A DNA stretch of 32,292 nt, from positions 1 through 32,292 of IMG/VR virus record IMGVR_UViG_3300021136_000035; one strand, written 5' to 3'. The translations under genes were made by a program, and so were the position numbers. This DNA is from a virus. Below, one piece after another: positions 5,784 through 12,223 of the stretch. Below the pieces are notes generated by a model, which was given only the letters and a program-made list of their open reading frames with translations, was not told where the DNA came from and searched no databases. Positions within the stretch are counted from its first letter, which is position 1. Each line of letters starts with the position of its first letter.

Positions 5784-6127
5784 TAAAGTTCCATGCTCGA
5801 CTTGATAGAAGATGAAATTGAGCGAGTGATGTCCACCTGAGTTTTCAAGCGGTTGGCGTTAGCCCTTGCCGCCTTGACTTGAGCCTCTGCCATAGAGAGC
5901 GCAAAGTGCAACTCCTCGTTCTCAATAAGAGCCTGATCCTCACGCATGGTGACGGTCATTTTCATATCGGTGTGCGAGTTTTTAATGCGAGATTTTGCCA
6001 TGCCTACTTCGTATTGGGCGGTAAGTTGTTGGAAACGGGTTTCGGCCGTTACCAAATCCGCGTGAGCCTCATCAATTTCTTTAGACAAATCAAAGAGGCG
6101 TTTTTCAATTTGTGCTGGAGTTATCAC
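5783..6127 (-). CDS. coiled-coil hypothetical protein, 114 aa
   Basis: GTG start at 6127 coupled to the upstream membrane microprotein by a GTGA overlap. The product is almost entirely helical: residues 8-45 and 65-105 carry heptad repeats (LFDLSKEIDEAHADLVTAET; MAEAQVKAARANANRLKTQV), giving an antiparallel hairpin or dimer. Its location between a Rad52-like and a Cas4-like gene suggests a recombination accessory factor, but no family is recognised. Confidence 0.65.
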   Translation of the reverse strand: MITPAQIEKRLFDLSKEIDEAHADLVTAETRFQQLTAQYEVGMAKSRIKNSHTDMKMTVTMREDQALIENEELHFALSMAEAQVKAARANANRLKTQVDITRSISSSIKSSMEL

Positions 6128-6264
6128 AGAACCTTACCTCCCCCAATATGGCCTGCCCAAAAAATCATCCCGCCAAATACGGCAGTCCAAAAAACAAAGC
6201 GAACAACAGAGCGAACGCGGTAATAATTACGAGAACGCTCGCTAGTAGGTAGTGGGTGCATCAT
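6124..6264 (-). CDS. small membrane protein, 46 aa
   Basis: Two consecutive ATGs (6264, 6261) lie two bases after the stop of the annealing-protein gene, and the TGA overlaps the next gene's GTG (GTGA). The product has a basic, soluble N terminus (about 20 residues, rich in Arg) then a hydrophobic helix VVRFVFWTAVFGGMIFWAG and a short tail HIGGGKVL. The positive-inside rule predicts N-in topology. No homologous family is recognised. It lies between recombination genes, not in the lysis region. Confidence 0.65.
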   Translation of the reverse strand: MMHPLPTSERSRNYYRVRSVVRFVFWTAVFGGMIFWAGHIGGGKVL

Positions 6265-6266
6265 GC

Positions 6267-6878
6267 TCACTTTTCCAACTCCTTCTTGCGGTTAGAGATG
6301 ACTTGGTTAAGAGTCTTGCCATCAATGACCACCGTGAGAAGTCCAGCCTCTTGTGCGCCGGTGTAGAACATCTTCAACTCAGCGACAGATTCAATTCCTG
6401 CAACTTGCTCGATTGCTTCCTTAGCGAGCGCAAGAGTTTCAGGAGATACGGTTGGAGTTGGCTTGTGTTCCTCTTTGGCATCTCCGCGAGAATCGGTAAG
6501 GTCAAACAAATCTCCCTTATGCCACAAATCTAAAGCCGCACCAAAACGCATACCAGCATTACGAAGCGCATCACCGATAGCCTCTTTGACTGCTTGAGTT
6601 CCGCGTGAGTTTCCTGAATCGCCATAACCAATACGAGTGATCCCGCAAACTGTTAGGCGAATCCATAGACCGCCCTTTTCATCGAGCTTAGGCAAGCCAT
6701 CCTCGCCAATAGCAAAAGGCTCCCAAGACCATTCAAGGTCGGTTTCAAGAAGTCGCTTAGTAAGTGCAGCGTGACCTACATAATCCAACTTCATATTGCC
6801 TTTAGGAATCTGATTAATTTCATTAGGCGCAAATGGTTCAAGCATCTTTGCGACTGGATTTACTGCCTTTTCAGCCAT
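6267..6878 (-). CDS. Rad52/Sak-like single-strand annealing protein
   Basis: About 203 aa from the ATG at 6878, which has GGAAGGA about 7 bases upstream; an ATG at 6893 is also possible. The N-terminal two thirds carries the pattern VGHAALTKRLLETDLEWSWEP, GGLWIRLTVCGITRIGYGD and QAVKEAIGDALRNAGMRFG, resembling the actinophage proteins of the Rad52/Sak/ERF annealing superfamily: beta-sheet core followed by a long helix with A-x-x-D-A-L-R-N-A. The C-terminal third is a linker and helix with basic end RKKELEK. Its role would be annealing complementary single strands during replication and recombination, working with the Cas4-like nuclease downstream. It leads the recombination operon, close to the divergent intergenic region. 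Confidence 0.78.
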   Translation of the reverse strand: MAEKAVNPVAKMLEPFAPNEINQIPKGNMKLDYVGHAALTKRLLETDLEWSWEPFAIGEDGLPKLDEKGGLWIRLTVCGITRIGYGDSGNSRGTQAVKEAIGDALRNAGMRFGAALDLWHKGDLFDLTDSRGDAKEEHKPTPTVSPETLALAKEAIEQVAGIESVAELKMFYTGAQEAGLLTVVIDGKTLNQVISNRKKELEK

Positions 6879-6954
6879 GTCCGTTCCTTCCATGTTCTGC
6901 CCTTGTTGGCATTAGTTACACCTTAAAGCAGACCACCGACAAAAGGCAAGCATT

Positions 6955-6981
6955 TTGAGCAATTATTTTTGGTGTTACCCT
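6955..6981 (+). promoter_or_regulatory. putative leaderless promoter for the plus-strand gene
   Basis: TACCCT (6976-6981, TANNNT-type actinobacterial -10) ends six bases before the ATG at 6988, so transcription would start at or next to the A of the start codon. TTGAGC (6955-6960) is a possible -35 with a short 15 bp spacer. No Shine-Dalgarno sequence precedes the ATG, consistent with a leaderless mRNA. Confidence 0.4.
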
Positions 6982-6987
6982 TAGCCT

Positions 6988-7176
6988 ATGATTGCGGTGC
7001 GGATGCAGATTTATGGGCTAGTTGTCGAAATTGACTCAGGCGATAGTTACCCAGACCAAGCGCACGACATAACCAATAGAGCGATTGAATCTTTTGCCTC
7101 AGCCTTAGATTTAGTGAAGGCGGCGGGAATCGTGGTTTATGACCCAGAGTTTGACCCCGAAGATTTGAAAGATTAG
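6988..7176 (+). CDS. lone plus-strand small protein, 62 aa
   Basis: The only plausible plus-strand gene. The product MIAVRMQIYGLVVEIDSGDSY... is acidic, with two beta strands (VRMQIYGLVVEID) followed by a long amphipathic helix (ITNRAIESFASALDLVKAAG) and an acidic tail. No HTH or known family is visible. A leaderless-type promoter precedes it and a strong terminator follows 24 bases after the stop, so it is a self-contained unit placed between two minus-strand operons, where phage regulatory genes often sit. A regulatory role is inference; a DNA-mimic or anti-defence role would suit an acidic small protein equally well. Confidence 0.6.
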   Translation: MIAVRMQIYGLVVEIDSGDSYPDQAHDITNRAIESFASALDLVKAAGIVVYDPEFDPEDLKD

Positions 7177-7200
7177 TATTTGCGCCCCCTGAAACGCAAA

Positions 7201-7230
7201 ATAACCCCCACCGATTAAAGTGGGGGTTAT
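7201..7230. terminator. bidirectional rho-independent terminator
   Basis: ATAACCCCCAC (7201-7211) pairs perfectly with GTGGGGGTTAT (7220-7230): an 11 bp stem with an 8 nt loop. It is followed by GTGTTTT on the plus strand and TTTGCG on the minus strand. It separates the convergent plus-strand gene and the HNH nuclease gene. Confidence 0.85.
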
Positions 7231-7248
7231 GTGTTTTAACGCATAATT

Positions 7249-7268
7249 TTATACCTCTAGAGGTATAA
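7249..7268. repeat. 20 bp perfect palindrome
   Basis: TTATACCTCTAGAGGTATAA is a perfect 20 bp inverted repeat with no spacer, one base after the HNH gene stop codon (7270-7272). It lacks a following U tract, so it is not a clear terminator. Spacerless palindromes of this length are typical of dimeric repressor operators or nuclease sites; which applies here is unknown. Confidence 0.75.
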
Positions 7269-7269
7269 T

Positions 7270-7917
7270 TTAAGAAACGCCTTTACTCAAATTGCAGAAT
7301 ACATGGCTGGGTTTAATGTTTTCCAAAGTGTGCGAACCGCCATTAATTAAGGCAATTACATGATCTAAATGCAATCCCTTAGGGTCCTTTTGGCGATTAG
7401 CTTCAAGGTCAATCGGTTCACCGCATATATGGCAATTTGTACCCCATTTTTCTAATACCATTTGGCGGGTAACTGTTTCAACAATAGGCGCGTTCTTTTT
7501 TCTTGCATATCTCGCAAAATCTTTAGCCTTTTTCTTTTCAGGATTTGCTTCGCGCCAAGCCTTTTCAACCGCTTTAACATGGTCGGGATTTTTAGCGCGA
7601 TATTCACGGCTTTTCTTTGCCCGTATATCTTTAATTTTTTGATTGCGAAGTCTGACCTTTTCGTTAATGGCAACTCTGCATGGATCACAAGTTTTTTCAC
7701 CATTTGCTTCGTGCGCTTTATAACCAGCAGAACTTCCGCATTTTTGACGGATTAATGGTTCCTTTGTGCAAGGTATTGTTCTAGACCTGCGATATTCTCT
7801 GCCAGCAATCTTGCAAGGCTCGCATTTTGATTCATGTCTTTTGCTGTGTGCTACAAAACCAGCATAAGTTCCACATCTTTTATCAAAAGTGGGTTTTGAT
7901 CTGTTATTGTTTTCCAT
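7270..7917 (-). CDS. HNH endonuclease with duplicated Cys-His modules
   Basis: 215 aa from the ATG at 7917 (TAGGAAC ribosome site upstream; a TTG at 7935 would add six residues). The N-terminal part has two similar modules, CGTYAGFVAHSKRHES-x-C-x-x-C (residues 15-35) and CGSSAGYKAHEANGEK-x-C-x-x-C (60-80), each a likely zinc-binding unit. A highly basic linker (residues 90-145) follows. The C-terminal HNH domain has C162-x2-C165, LDHVIAL (Asp185-His186), GGSHTLENI (His196, Asn200) and VFCNLSKG (Cys208, Asn209), a complete catalytic pattern. Probable free-standing homing-type nuclease. It follows a hairpin after the phosphoesterase gene and ends next to the 20 bp palindrome. Confidence 0.88.
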   Translation of the reverse strand: MENNNRSKPTFDKRCGTYAGFVAHSKRHESKCEPCKIAGREYRRSRTIPCTKEPLIRQKCGSSAGYKAHEANGEKTCDPCRVAINEKVRLRNQKIKDIRAKKSREYRAKNPDHVKAVEKAWREANPEKKKAKDFARYARKKNAPIVETVTRQMVLEKWGTNCHICGEPIDLEANRQKDPKGLHLDHVIALINGGSHTLENIKPSHVFCNLSKGVS

Positions 7918-7943
7918 TGTACGGTTCCTATTCAATCGTGCCG

Positions 7944-7973
7944 GCTCTGGGGTGTTTCTAGCACCGCCAGAGC
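7944..7973 (-). other. hairpin between phosphoesterase and HNH genes
   Basis: GCTCTGG-GGTG (7944-7954) pairs with CACC-G-CCAGAGC (7962-7973): 11 base pairs with one bulged G and a 7 nt loop. It begins 14 bases after the phosphoesterase stop and ends about 17 bases before the HNH ribosome site. No U tract follows, so it is more likely an RNA-processing, stabilising or translation-control element than a terminator. Confidence 0.6.
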
Positions 7974-7986
7974 ATTTATTGTAACA

Positions 7987-9165
7987 CTATCTAGTTTCCC
8001 CCGCGAGAACGGATAAATCTCTTCGAGGATCGTAACCATCGCCAACAACTAACGAAATAATGCCAGTAGGCGATTCAAGACCGCGCGAATCTCTAAACCA
8101 AGCAGACCCACCATCCATTGCTGGAACTTGTAGCCACAATCTCGGTCCGACTTGTTGAGCGCGAAAATGATGATAGTGACCTGTCAAAAGAATATCGGCG
8201 TTGCCTATTGGCGTTCTGCCCGTAGCTTGACCTTGCCACCATTTAGCGGCATCTCTTGACTGATGACCGTGAGCCATGCCAACAATCACCCCATTTAATT
8301 CAATAGCAAGAGTTGAGTTATCTCTTTCGGGGTAACGAAACTCAACATGAGCGAGCGCCGGATTTTCAGCGCAAGCATCTTGAACGGCTGCGACAATATC
8401 CAACTGCCAAGAGTCGGTTGGATCATTAAGGGCAATGCGGTGAACCTCGTCATGGTTGCCCGGTACTGCTGGAATTATTAAACGCTCTGTAAGTGGAGCA
8501 AAGGCCTTAACCCAGTTCATTAGAACTCGGCGACCTAAGCGAACCTGTCCCGTAATCCCTAAATCGCTACGGTTGAGAACCTTGCCGTGTTGCGATACTG
8601 AACCCTCGATGCAATCACCAAGTTGAGGCAAGCAGTTAGTTCCAATCGGGCGACCCAATTTAACTAATTCGTGATGGCGGTGGACTGATTCGTCAATGGC
8701 GCGGAAAACTCTATTGACTGTCCCCTCGGTTCCATCTCCACCGTCTTTGCCGTATTGAGTATCGCCAATCGCATAGACCCCAGAGAGATCGCCTTTAGTT
8801 GGTTTGTGTTTGCTAGGTTTCCATTTCTTAACTTCGGCAATAAGTTGCTCAATGTCAATTTCTAATTCGTGGCGTACTTGTTGCGCTGGCTTGATTGATA
8901 CACGCGCCGCCTCTAACCATTCTCCATCGTATCTTTGCCAGCGAGATTTGCGAACGCTCACAACTGTCCAAAGAGAAGGGTCTAAGTCAAAATCTTTGAA
9001 TAGAGCGACTGCATCGGGAAGTTCGCCCGCGTTGCGAGGAGTTGAAATAAAATAACCCCCGTCATTACCGACATCTAACCTAGCTCGCCAGTCTTGCGGG
9101 GTGTTTGTGTTTTTAATATCCGAACCCGAATTGGCAAGTTTGGAAAGATCATCGGCAAGGCTCAT
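7987..9165 (-). CDS. calcineurin-like metallophosphoesterase
   Basis: 392 aa. The five metal-binding motifs of the calcineurin-like superfamily are present in order: AIGDTQYG (Asp135), LGDCIEG (Asp184), PGNHDE (236-240), AHGHQ (His299, His301) and TGHYHHF (His330, His332). These bind two metal ions for phosphoester hydrolysis. The N-terminal 120 residues are a separate, probably alpha/beta, domain typical of actinophage members. The substrate is unknown; nucleic-acid ends or nucleotides are possible. The start at 9165 is chosen because it overlaps the stop of the upstream gene (ATGA). In related actinophages such genes commonly sit beside small DNA-binding proteins, as here. Confidence 0.88.
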   Translation of the reverse strand: MSLADDLSKLANSGSDIKNTNTPQDWRARLDVGNDGGYFISTPRNAGELPDAVALFKDFDLDPSLWTVVSVRKSRWQRYDGEWLEAARVSIKPAQQVRHELEIDIEQLIAEVKKWKPSKHKPTKGDLSGVYAIGDTQYGKDGGDGTEGTVNRVFRAIDESVHRHHELVKLGRPIGTNCLPQLGDCIEGSVSQHGKVLNRSDLGITGQVRLGRRVLMNWVKAFAPLTERLIIPAVPGNHDEVHRIALNDPTDSWQLDIVAAVQDACAENPALAHVEFRYPERDNSTLAIELNGVIVGMAHGHQSRDAAKWWQGQATGRTPIGNADILLTGHYHHFRAQQVGPRLWLQVPAMDGGSAWFRDSRGLESPTGIISLVVGDGYDPRRDLSVLAGETR

Positions 9166-9404
9166 TTGAAACACCTACAACCTTTTCTCCTGTGCTTGTA
9201 AATAGTTTCTTTGCCTACCTTGTATCCATTAGAGTTAAGCAAATCCCATAAGGCGGTAGATGCAACTGCTTTATTGTTCAGCGCCGATTGAAAAGCCTCT
9301 TGCTCATCTTTGTTCATAGCCTTTAGCGCGGTATCAACTGAGCAAGCAAATCCAGTTCCAACCGATGTTTTTTCTAATTCCTTTAATGCTGAAATTAAAT
9401 CCAT
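9162..9404 (-). CDS. small helix-turn-helix-like protein, 80 aa
   Basis: From the ATG at 9404 (AAAGGGGG ribosome site) the product begins MDLISALKELEKTSVGTGFACSVDTAL and ends GKETIYKHRRKGCRCFK. The middle (ALNNKAVASTALWDLLNSNGYKVGKETIYKHRR) looks like a helix-turn-helix with a basic recognition helix, and a Cys-Arg-Cys tail follows. Similar small proteins occur in many actinophages; some are thought to be DNA-binding, but no role is established to my knowledge. It follows a terminator, so it and the phosphoesterase form their own transcription unit. The open frame to 9491 has no ribosome site and would span the terminator. Confidence 0.68.
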   Translation of the reverse strand: MDLISALKELEKTSVGTGFACSVDTALKAMNKDEQEAFQSALNNKAVASTALWDLLNSNGYKVGKETIYKHRRKGCRCFK

Positions 9405-9445
9405 TTTGCCCCCTTTAGGTTGAGAACATCCTACAATAAAAAATA

Positions 9446-9470
9446 ACCCCCACCTTTTATTGATGGGGGT
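9446..9470 (-). terminator. rho-independent terminator after the lysis genes
   Basis: Minus strand: ACCCCCATC, loop AATAAAA, GGTGGGGGT, then TATTTTTTATT. The 9 bp stem (one G-U) followed by a U-rich tract ends transcription coming from the endolysin and membrane-protein genes. Confidence 0.8.
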
Positions 9471-9551
9471 GTTTTGCTGGTTTGATAGCACTCGCGCCAG
9501 CGAAGTATTTAATTTTTTCCAAGCGTTAGCAATTTACTAACAATCAAAATT

Positions 9552-9884
9552 CTATCTTATTAAACCGCTATTGATCTTGATGACACGCGTAACATCTGCG
9601 CCTTCTGGTTTATAGGGGTCAGTTGGGATGCCAATTGGCTCAGGTACGCCGTTGCCTTGCATATTGGCTAAGTAGGGAGTTTGAATATGAGAATCGGGCG
9701 TAATGTTTGGGTTAGCCATTGAATCGTGAGATACTAGCCCACCCGTAATAAATCCAACAAGTATATAGCCAATATGAGGCATATCGTGTTGAAAACCCGT
9801 TGCTGCCCAAGTTGAAAAAGCCCCGGTCATAGCAATCATTAACTGCTTGGCATCAAAAATCTTAAACTTAAAATGATGCTTCAT
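9552..9884 (-). CDS. putative holin / small membrane protein, 110 aa
   Basis: The basic N terminus (MKHHFKFKIFDAK) is followed by two hydrophobic segments, about residues 14-31 (QLMIAMTGAFSTWAATGF) and 38-53 (IGYILVGFITGGLVSH). A polar, Pro-rich C-terminal half of about 55 residues follows. The gene overlaps the endolysin stop by four bases, and immediate linkage to the endolysin plus two transmembrane segments is the usual holin context. The long hydrophilic tail is unusual for a simple holin, so a virion membrane-like protein or antiholin remains possible. Confidence 0.6.
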   Translation of the reverse strand: MKHHFKFKIFDAKQLMIAMTGAFSTWAATGFQHDMPHIGYILVGFITGGLVSHDSMANPNITPDSHIQTPYLANMQGNGVPEPIGIPTDPYKPEGADVTRVIKINSGLIR

Positions 9885-10735
9885 AGCGAACCTTTCAGCT
9901 CGTCATAAATAATCTGAGGAAGTGGCCCTACAACTTTAATGCCTTGTTTAGCCTCATATTTGACAAGCGCTTTTTGGGTTTGAGTATTCATAATTCCGGT
10001 TGCATAAATAGCGGGAATAAGCCCTGCCTTGAGTAAAGCCTTTTCTACCGTCATTACGGCATCGTTCTTTTGCCCGATATTAAAAGCAGTTTTAGAAATG
10101 GGAAATGGGGGCGCAATAAATACTGTTTTAGCAGGGGTTGTAGCCGTCGGCGTAGTAGTCAGTAAACCGCCGTGAATTGCCCCTGTAGCGCCAGCAATAA
10201 GGGTTCCCGTACCTCCAACCACCGCAGTAGCCTTCTTGCTTGTAATGCCCTTTGAAACAGGTTTAAGAGGTATTGGGTATTTAGGTCTGACAATGGCTGA
10301 AATAAATAAATATGGGCGATGAACTCTAAAACATCCGCTTTCGTGGATTGAGTCATTGGGATTACCTGTATTAAATCCAATGGTGGTAATTCCATCAGGG
10401 CTAACCGCTTCAAGTAATTCAACATGATCTACTACACCATCTGAATTCCAGTCATAAAAGATCAAATCACCGGGCTGACCAGCATATTTATTTACTACTA
10501 ACCCCTGTCTTTGAAACCAAGGAAGCGCAGCAGGATTGTAAGCAAAACCTTTAGGAGTTTGTGCGGCTACAAGATATGAAAGCCCAACTTGCGCAAAACA
10601 CCAAGATACACCCATCGCGCAGTAAGGAGCGTTTTTAATCCCATACCAATCGCCATAAGGATTCTCATCTTGTGCGCCAGCATGAAAGCCTAATTGACTG
10701 CGAGCTACATTTAAGACATCAAGTGCAGTTGCCAT
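9881..10735 (-). CDS. endolysin: CHAP-type amidase/peptidase with peptidoglycan-binding domain
   Basis: 284 aa lysin. The N-terminal catalytic domain (about 1-150) has APYCAMGVSWC (nucleophile Cys39), the PGDLIFYDW strand, DHVELLEAV (His104) and a polar GFNTG (Asn122), the Cys-His-Asn layout of CHAP/NlpC-like peptidases that cut peptidoglycan. A Gly/Ala/Thr-rich linker (about 165-205) follows. The C-terminal ~70 residues (FNIGQKNDAVMTVEKALLKAG... TGIMNTQTQKALVKYEAKQGI) match a PG_binding_1-like fold. No signal peptide is visible, so release would need a holin. It lies just after a strong terminator and a short promoter-bearing gap, so it may be transcribed separately from the tail genes. Confidence 0.9.
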   Translation of the reverse strand: MATALDVLNVARSQLGFHAGAQDENPYGDWYGIKNAPYCAMGVSWCFAQVGLSYLVAAQTPKGFAYNPAALPWFQRQGLVVNKYAGQPGDLIFYDWNSDGVVDHVELLEAVSPDGITTIGFNTGNPNDSIHESGCFRVHRPYLFISAIVRPKYPIPLKPVSKGITSKKATAVVGGTGTLIAGATGAIHGGLLTTTPTATTPAKTVFIAPPFPISKTAFNIGQKNDAVMTVEKALLKAGLIPAIYATGIMNTQTQKALVKYEAKQGIKVVGPLPQIIYDELKGSL

Positions 10736-10753
10736 TTATCCCTCCAATAAAAA

Positions 10754-10793
10754 AAGAACCCCCAACCAACTTCTCCTTTGGCTGAGGGTTCTT
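10754..10793 (-). terminator. strong rho-independent terminator after the structural operon
   Basis: Minus strand AAGAACCC...GGGTTCTT (8 bp outer stem) with inner AGCCAA/TTGGTT-type pairing around AGGAGAAG, followed directly by seven T residues. It lies between the small membrane protein gene ending at 10805 and the endolysin start. Confidence 0.88.
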
Positions 10794-10804
10794 AATTAAC
10801 TATA

Positions 10805-11110
10805 TTACTTTGTTGATTCAGCCGCCACTAATTTATTTGCATCGGCAATAGCCGCATCAACTAATGGTGCGGTTACGGTTGCAGATAACCCAGTCACCGC
10901 ATCAATTTGATTGACAAGTGATTTAGGATTTATACGAGCAATAATTGGAACAATAAGACCAGCCACAACTGCTTTGGTCATAAGAACTTTGAATGAATCA
11001 TGCGGTGAAACTTGATGTACCGCAAGACCAGCAGCAAGAACGCCGTATAAATAATGTTCGGCGTAAGCCGCTTCTGACTTACTGATATGGAAATTAACTT
11101 TGCTTGCCAT
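10805..11110 (-). CDS. small membrane protein, possible holin (101 aa)
   Basis: From the ATG at 11110 (GAAGGAGAACA ribosome site) the product MASKVNFHISKSEAAYAEHYLYGVLAAGLAVHQ... has two moderately hydrophobic segments (YLYGVLAAGLAVHQV and LMTKAVVAGLIVPIIARI). It ends with a soluble Ala-rich helix. It overlaps the HNH-like gene by 17 bases and is the last gene before the strong terminator. Position beside the lysin suggests a lysis role, but virion-associated functions are not excluded. Confidence 0.6.
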   Translation of the reverse strand: MASKVNFHISKSEAAYAEHYLYGVLAAGLAVHQVSPHDSFKVLMTKAVVAGLIVPIIARINPKSLVNQIDAVTGLSATVTAPLVDAAIADANKLVAAESTK

Positions 11111-11555
11111 TGTTCTCCTTCGAGTTAGCCGAAATGTGTTCGGCGGCAGGGAGCGACCCAACCTTCCTGAATCTTAGCGCATCCCAAAGTGGGGCAGGAA
11201 TCGCATGAATTCCAAAATGAGTACGGTGATGAGCCACGCATAAAACCTCAAGATTGCCCGGAGATTCAATCCACGCCTGAAAATCTTCATCGTTTTCAAA
11301 GTGAAGCCCAAAAGCCTCGGCAACCTTAGAAGAATCTGTGCTTCCTATCTGAGAGAACTCAATGTTTGAATGATGAAGTTCTGGCCCACCTGAGCAAAGA
11401 TCGTCATTGACGATACATTTCCAAAGTCCTTGTTTTTTGATTCGTTCTTTAGCTTGATTAAAAAGATGGTAATGCGGATCATCTTCACGGGGAGCGTGTT
11501 CGGGAACATTAGTTATTAAATGAAGGGTTAATGCTTGAGAATGAGCATCTGTCAT
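11094..11555 (-). CDS. HNH-like treble-clef protein, 153 aa
   Basis: Contains LWKCIVNDDLC (Cys47, Cys54), PELHHSNIEF (His61-His62), SPGNLEVLCVAHHRTHFGIH (Asn101, Cys106, His109-His110). This is the C...C, HH, N, C-x2-H layout of the HNH/treble-clef fold. It differs from the two other HNH proteins in the window by lacking DNA-binding N-terminal modules. Similar proteins occur in lysis cassettes of actinophages. The start overlaps the upstream gene stop (ATGA). Nuclease activity is plausible but unproven; it may act in packaging or simply be a structural zinc protein. Confidence 0.65.
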   Translation of the reverse strand: MTDAHSQALTLHLITNVPEHAPREDDPHYHLFNQAKERIKKQGLWKCIVNDDLCSGGPELHHSNIEFSQIGSTDSSKVAEAFGLHFENDEDFQAWIESPGNLEVLCVAHHRTHFGIHAIPAPLWDALRFRKVGSLPAAEHISANSKENNGKQS

Positions 11556-11758
11556 TTTAATCTCTCATCTGGAAATGGATCATGCGGAGTAGCCCATCGA
11601 ATTATTACTGGGACAAATGCCCCTAAACAAACTTGCCAAAGAAAATGACCATTAATAACATCTTTAATATGTAAAACAATTTCAATAGTTAAAAAGGTTT
11701 CAAACCAAACTCTAAAAATAGAAATAAGTTTCCATTGTAAAGTTTTATTCAGTTTCAT
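11552..11758 (-). CDS. small membrane protein, 68 aa
   Basis: Two hydrophobic segments (about residues 12-31, ISIFRVWFETFLTIEIVLHI, and 38-53, HFLWQVCLGAFVPVII) are joined by a short polar turn. A charged tail ending HDPFPDERLK follows. This hairpin architecture matches class II holins. It overlaps the next upstream gene by 14 bases. Function not recognised beyond topology. Confidence 0.62.
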   Translation of the reverse strand: MKLNKTLQWKLISIFRVWFETFLTIEIVLHIKDVINGHFLWQVCLGAFVPVIIRWATPHDPFPDERLK

Positions 11759-12008
11759 ATTTTGCTTTCATTACCTCAACATCAATCTTAATAATTTGTT
11801 GATTTTCTAGTAATTCTTCAACTTTGTTAATAAGCCCAGTTTTGCCATCGTTGTAAAGCGCGTATTCAATACGAGTTAATTTATCTTTAAGTTCTTCCGT
11901 GTGTTTGCTAATGGCATGTTTAGCAATCATTCCCATTCCTGCCAATAACGCGGCAAATACAAAAAAATAAGAATAAACAATAGTTGCTGCATTAACATTG
12001 GTAAACAT
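11745..12008 (-). CDS. membrane-anchored coiled-coil protein, 87 aa (DUF2746-like)
   Basis: One N-terminal transmembrane helix (about 8-30, ATIVYSYFFVFAALLAGMGM) is followed by a charged coiled coil (HTEELKDKLTRIEYALYNDG, then VEELLENQQIIKIDVEVMKAK). This organisation resembles the DUF2746-type small membrane proteins of actinophage lysis regions, proposed as holins or lysis regulators (memory-based, not searched). Confidence 0.62.
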   Translation of the reverse strand: MFTNVNAATIVYSYFFVFAALLAGMGMIAKHAISKHTEELKDKLTRIEYALYNDGKTGLINKVEELLENQQIIKIDVEVMKAKYETE

Positions 12009-12025
12009 GGTTGCGCCCTTTCGAG

Positions 12026-12223
12026 TTATGGGGTCGGTTTAATTCCTTGTGTTCCAATAACATTAGGGCGATCTGTAACCGCCGTTGTTGTTGGTGGTGT
12101 TTCTTTTGGCGTTGTAAGCGCAACAATTGTAGCTTTTAGAACTGCAATTGTTTGTGCTTGTTCGCCAATTTGTTCGCGTAGTGCTTTTAGAATTTCTTCA
12201 ATTTGTAGTTCATTTTGTATCAC
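12026..12223 (-). CDS. hypothetical coiled-coil protein, 65 aa
   Basis: GTG start coupled to the tail-fibre stop by a GTGA overlap. Residues 4-38 form a heptad helix (LQIEEILKALREQIGEQAQT, then IAVLKATIVAL); the remainder is a Pro/Thr-rich unstructured tail. It probably oligomerises and may be a small tail accessory or fibre chaperone, inferred from position only. Confidence 0.6.
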   Translation of the reverse strand: MIQNELQIEEILKALREQIGEQAQTIAVLKATIVALTTPKETPPTTTAVTDRPNVIGTQGIKPTP

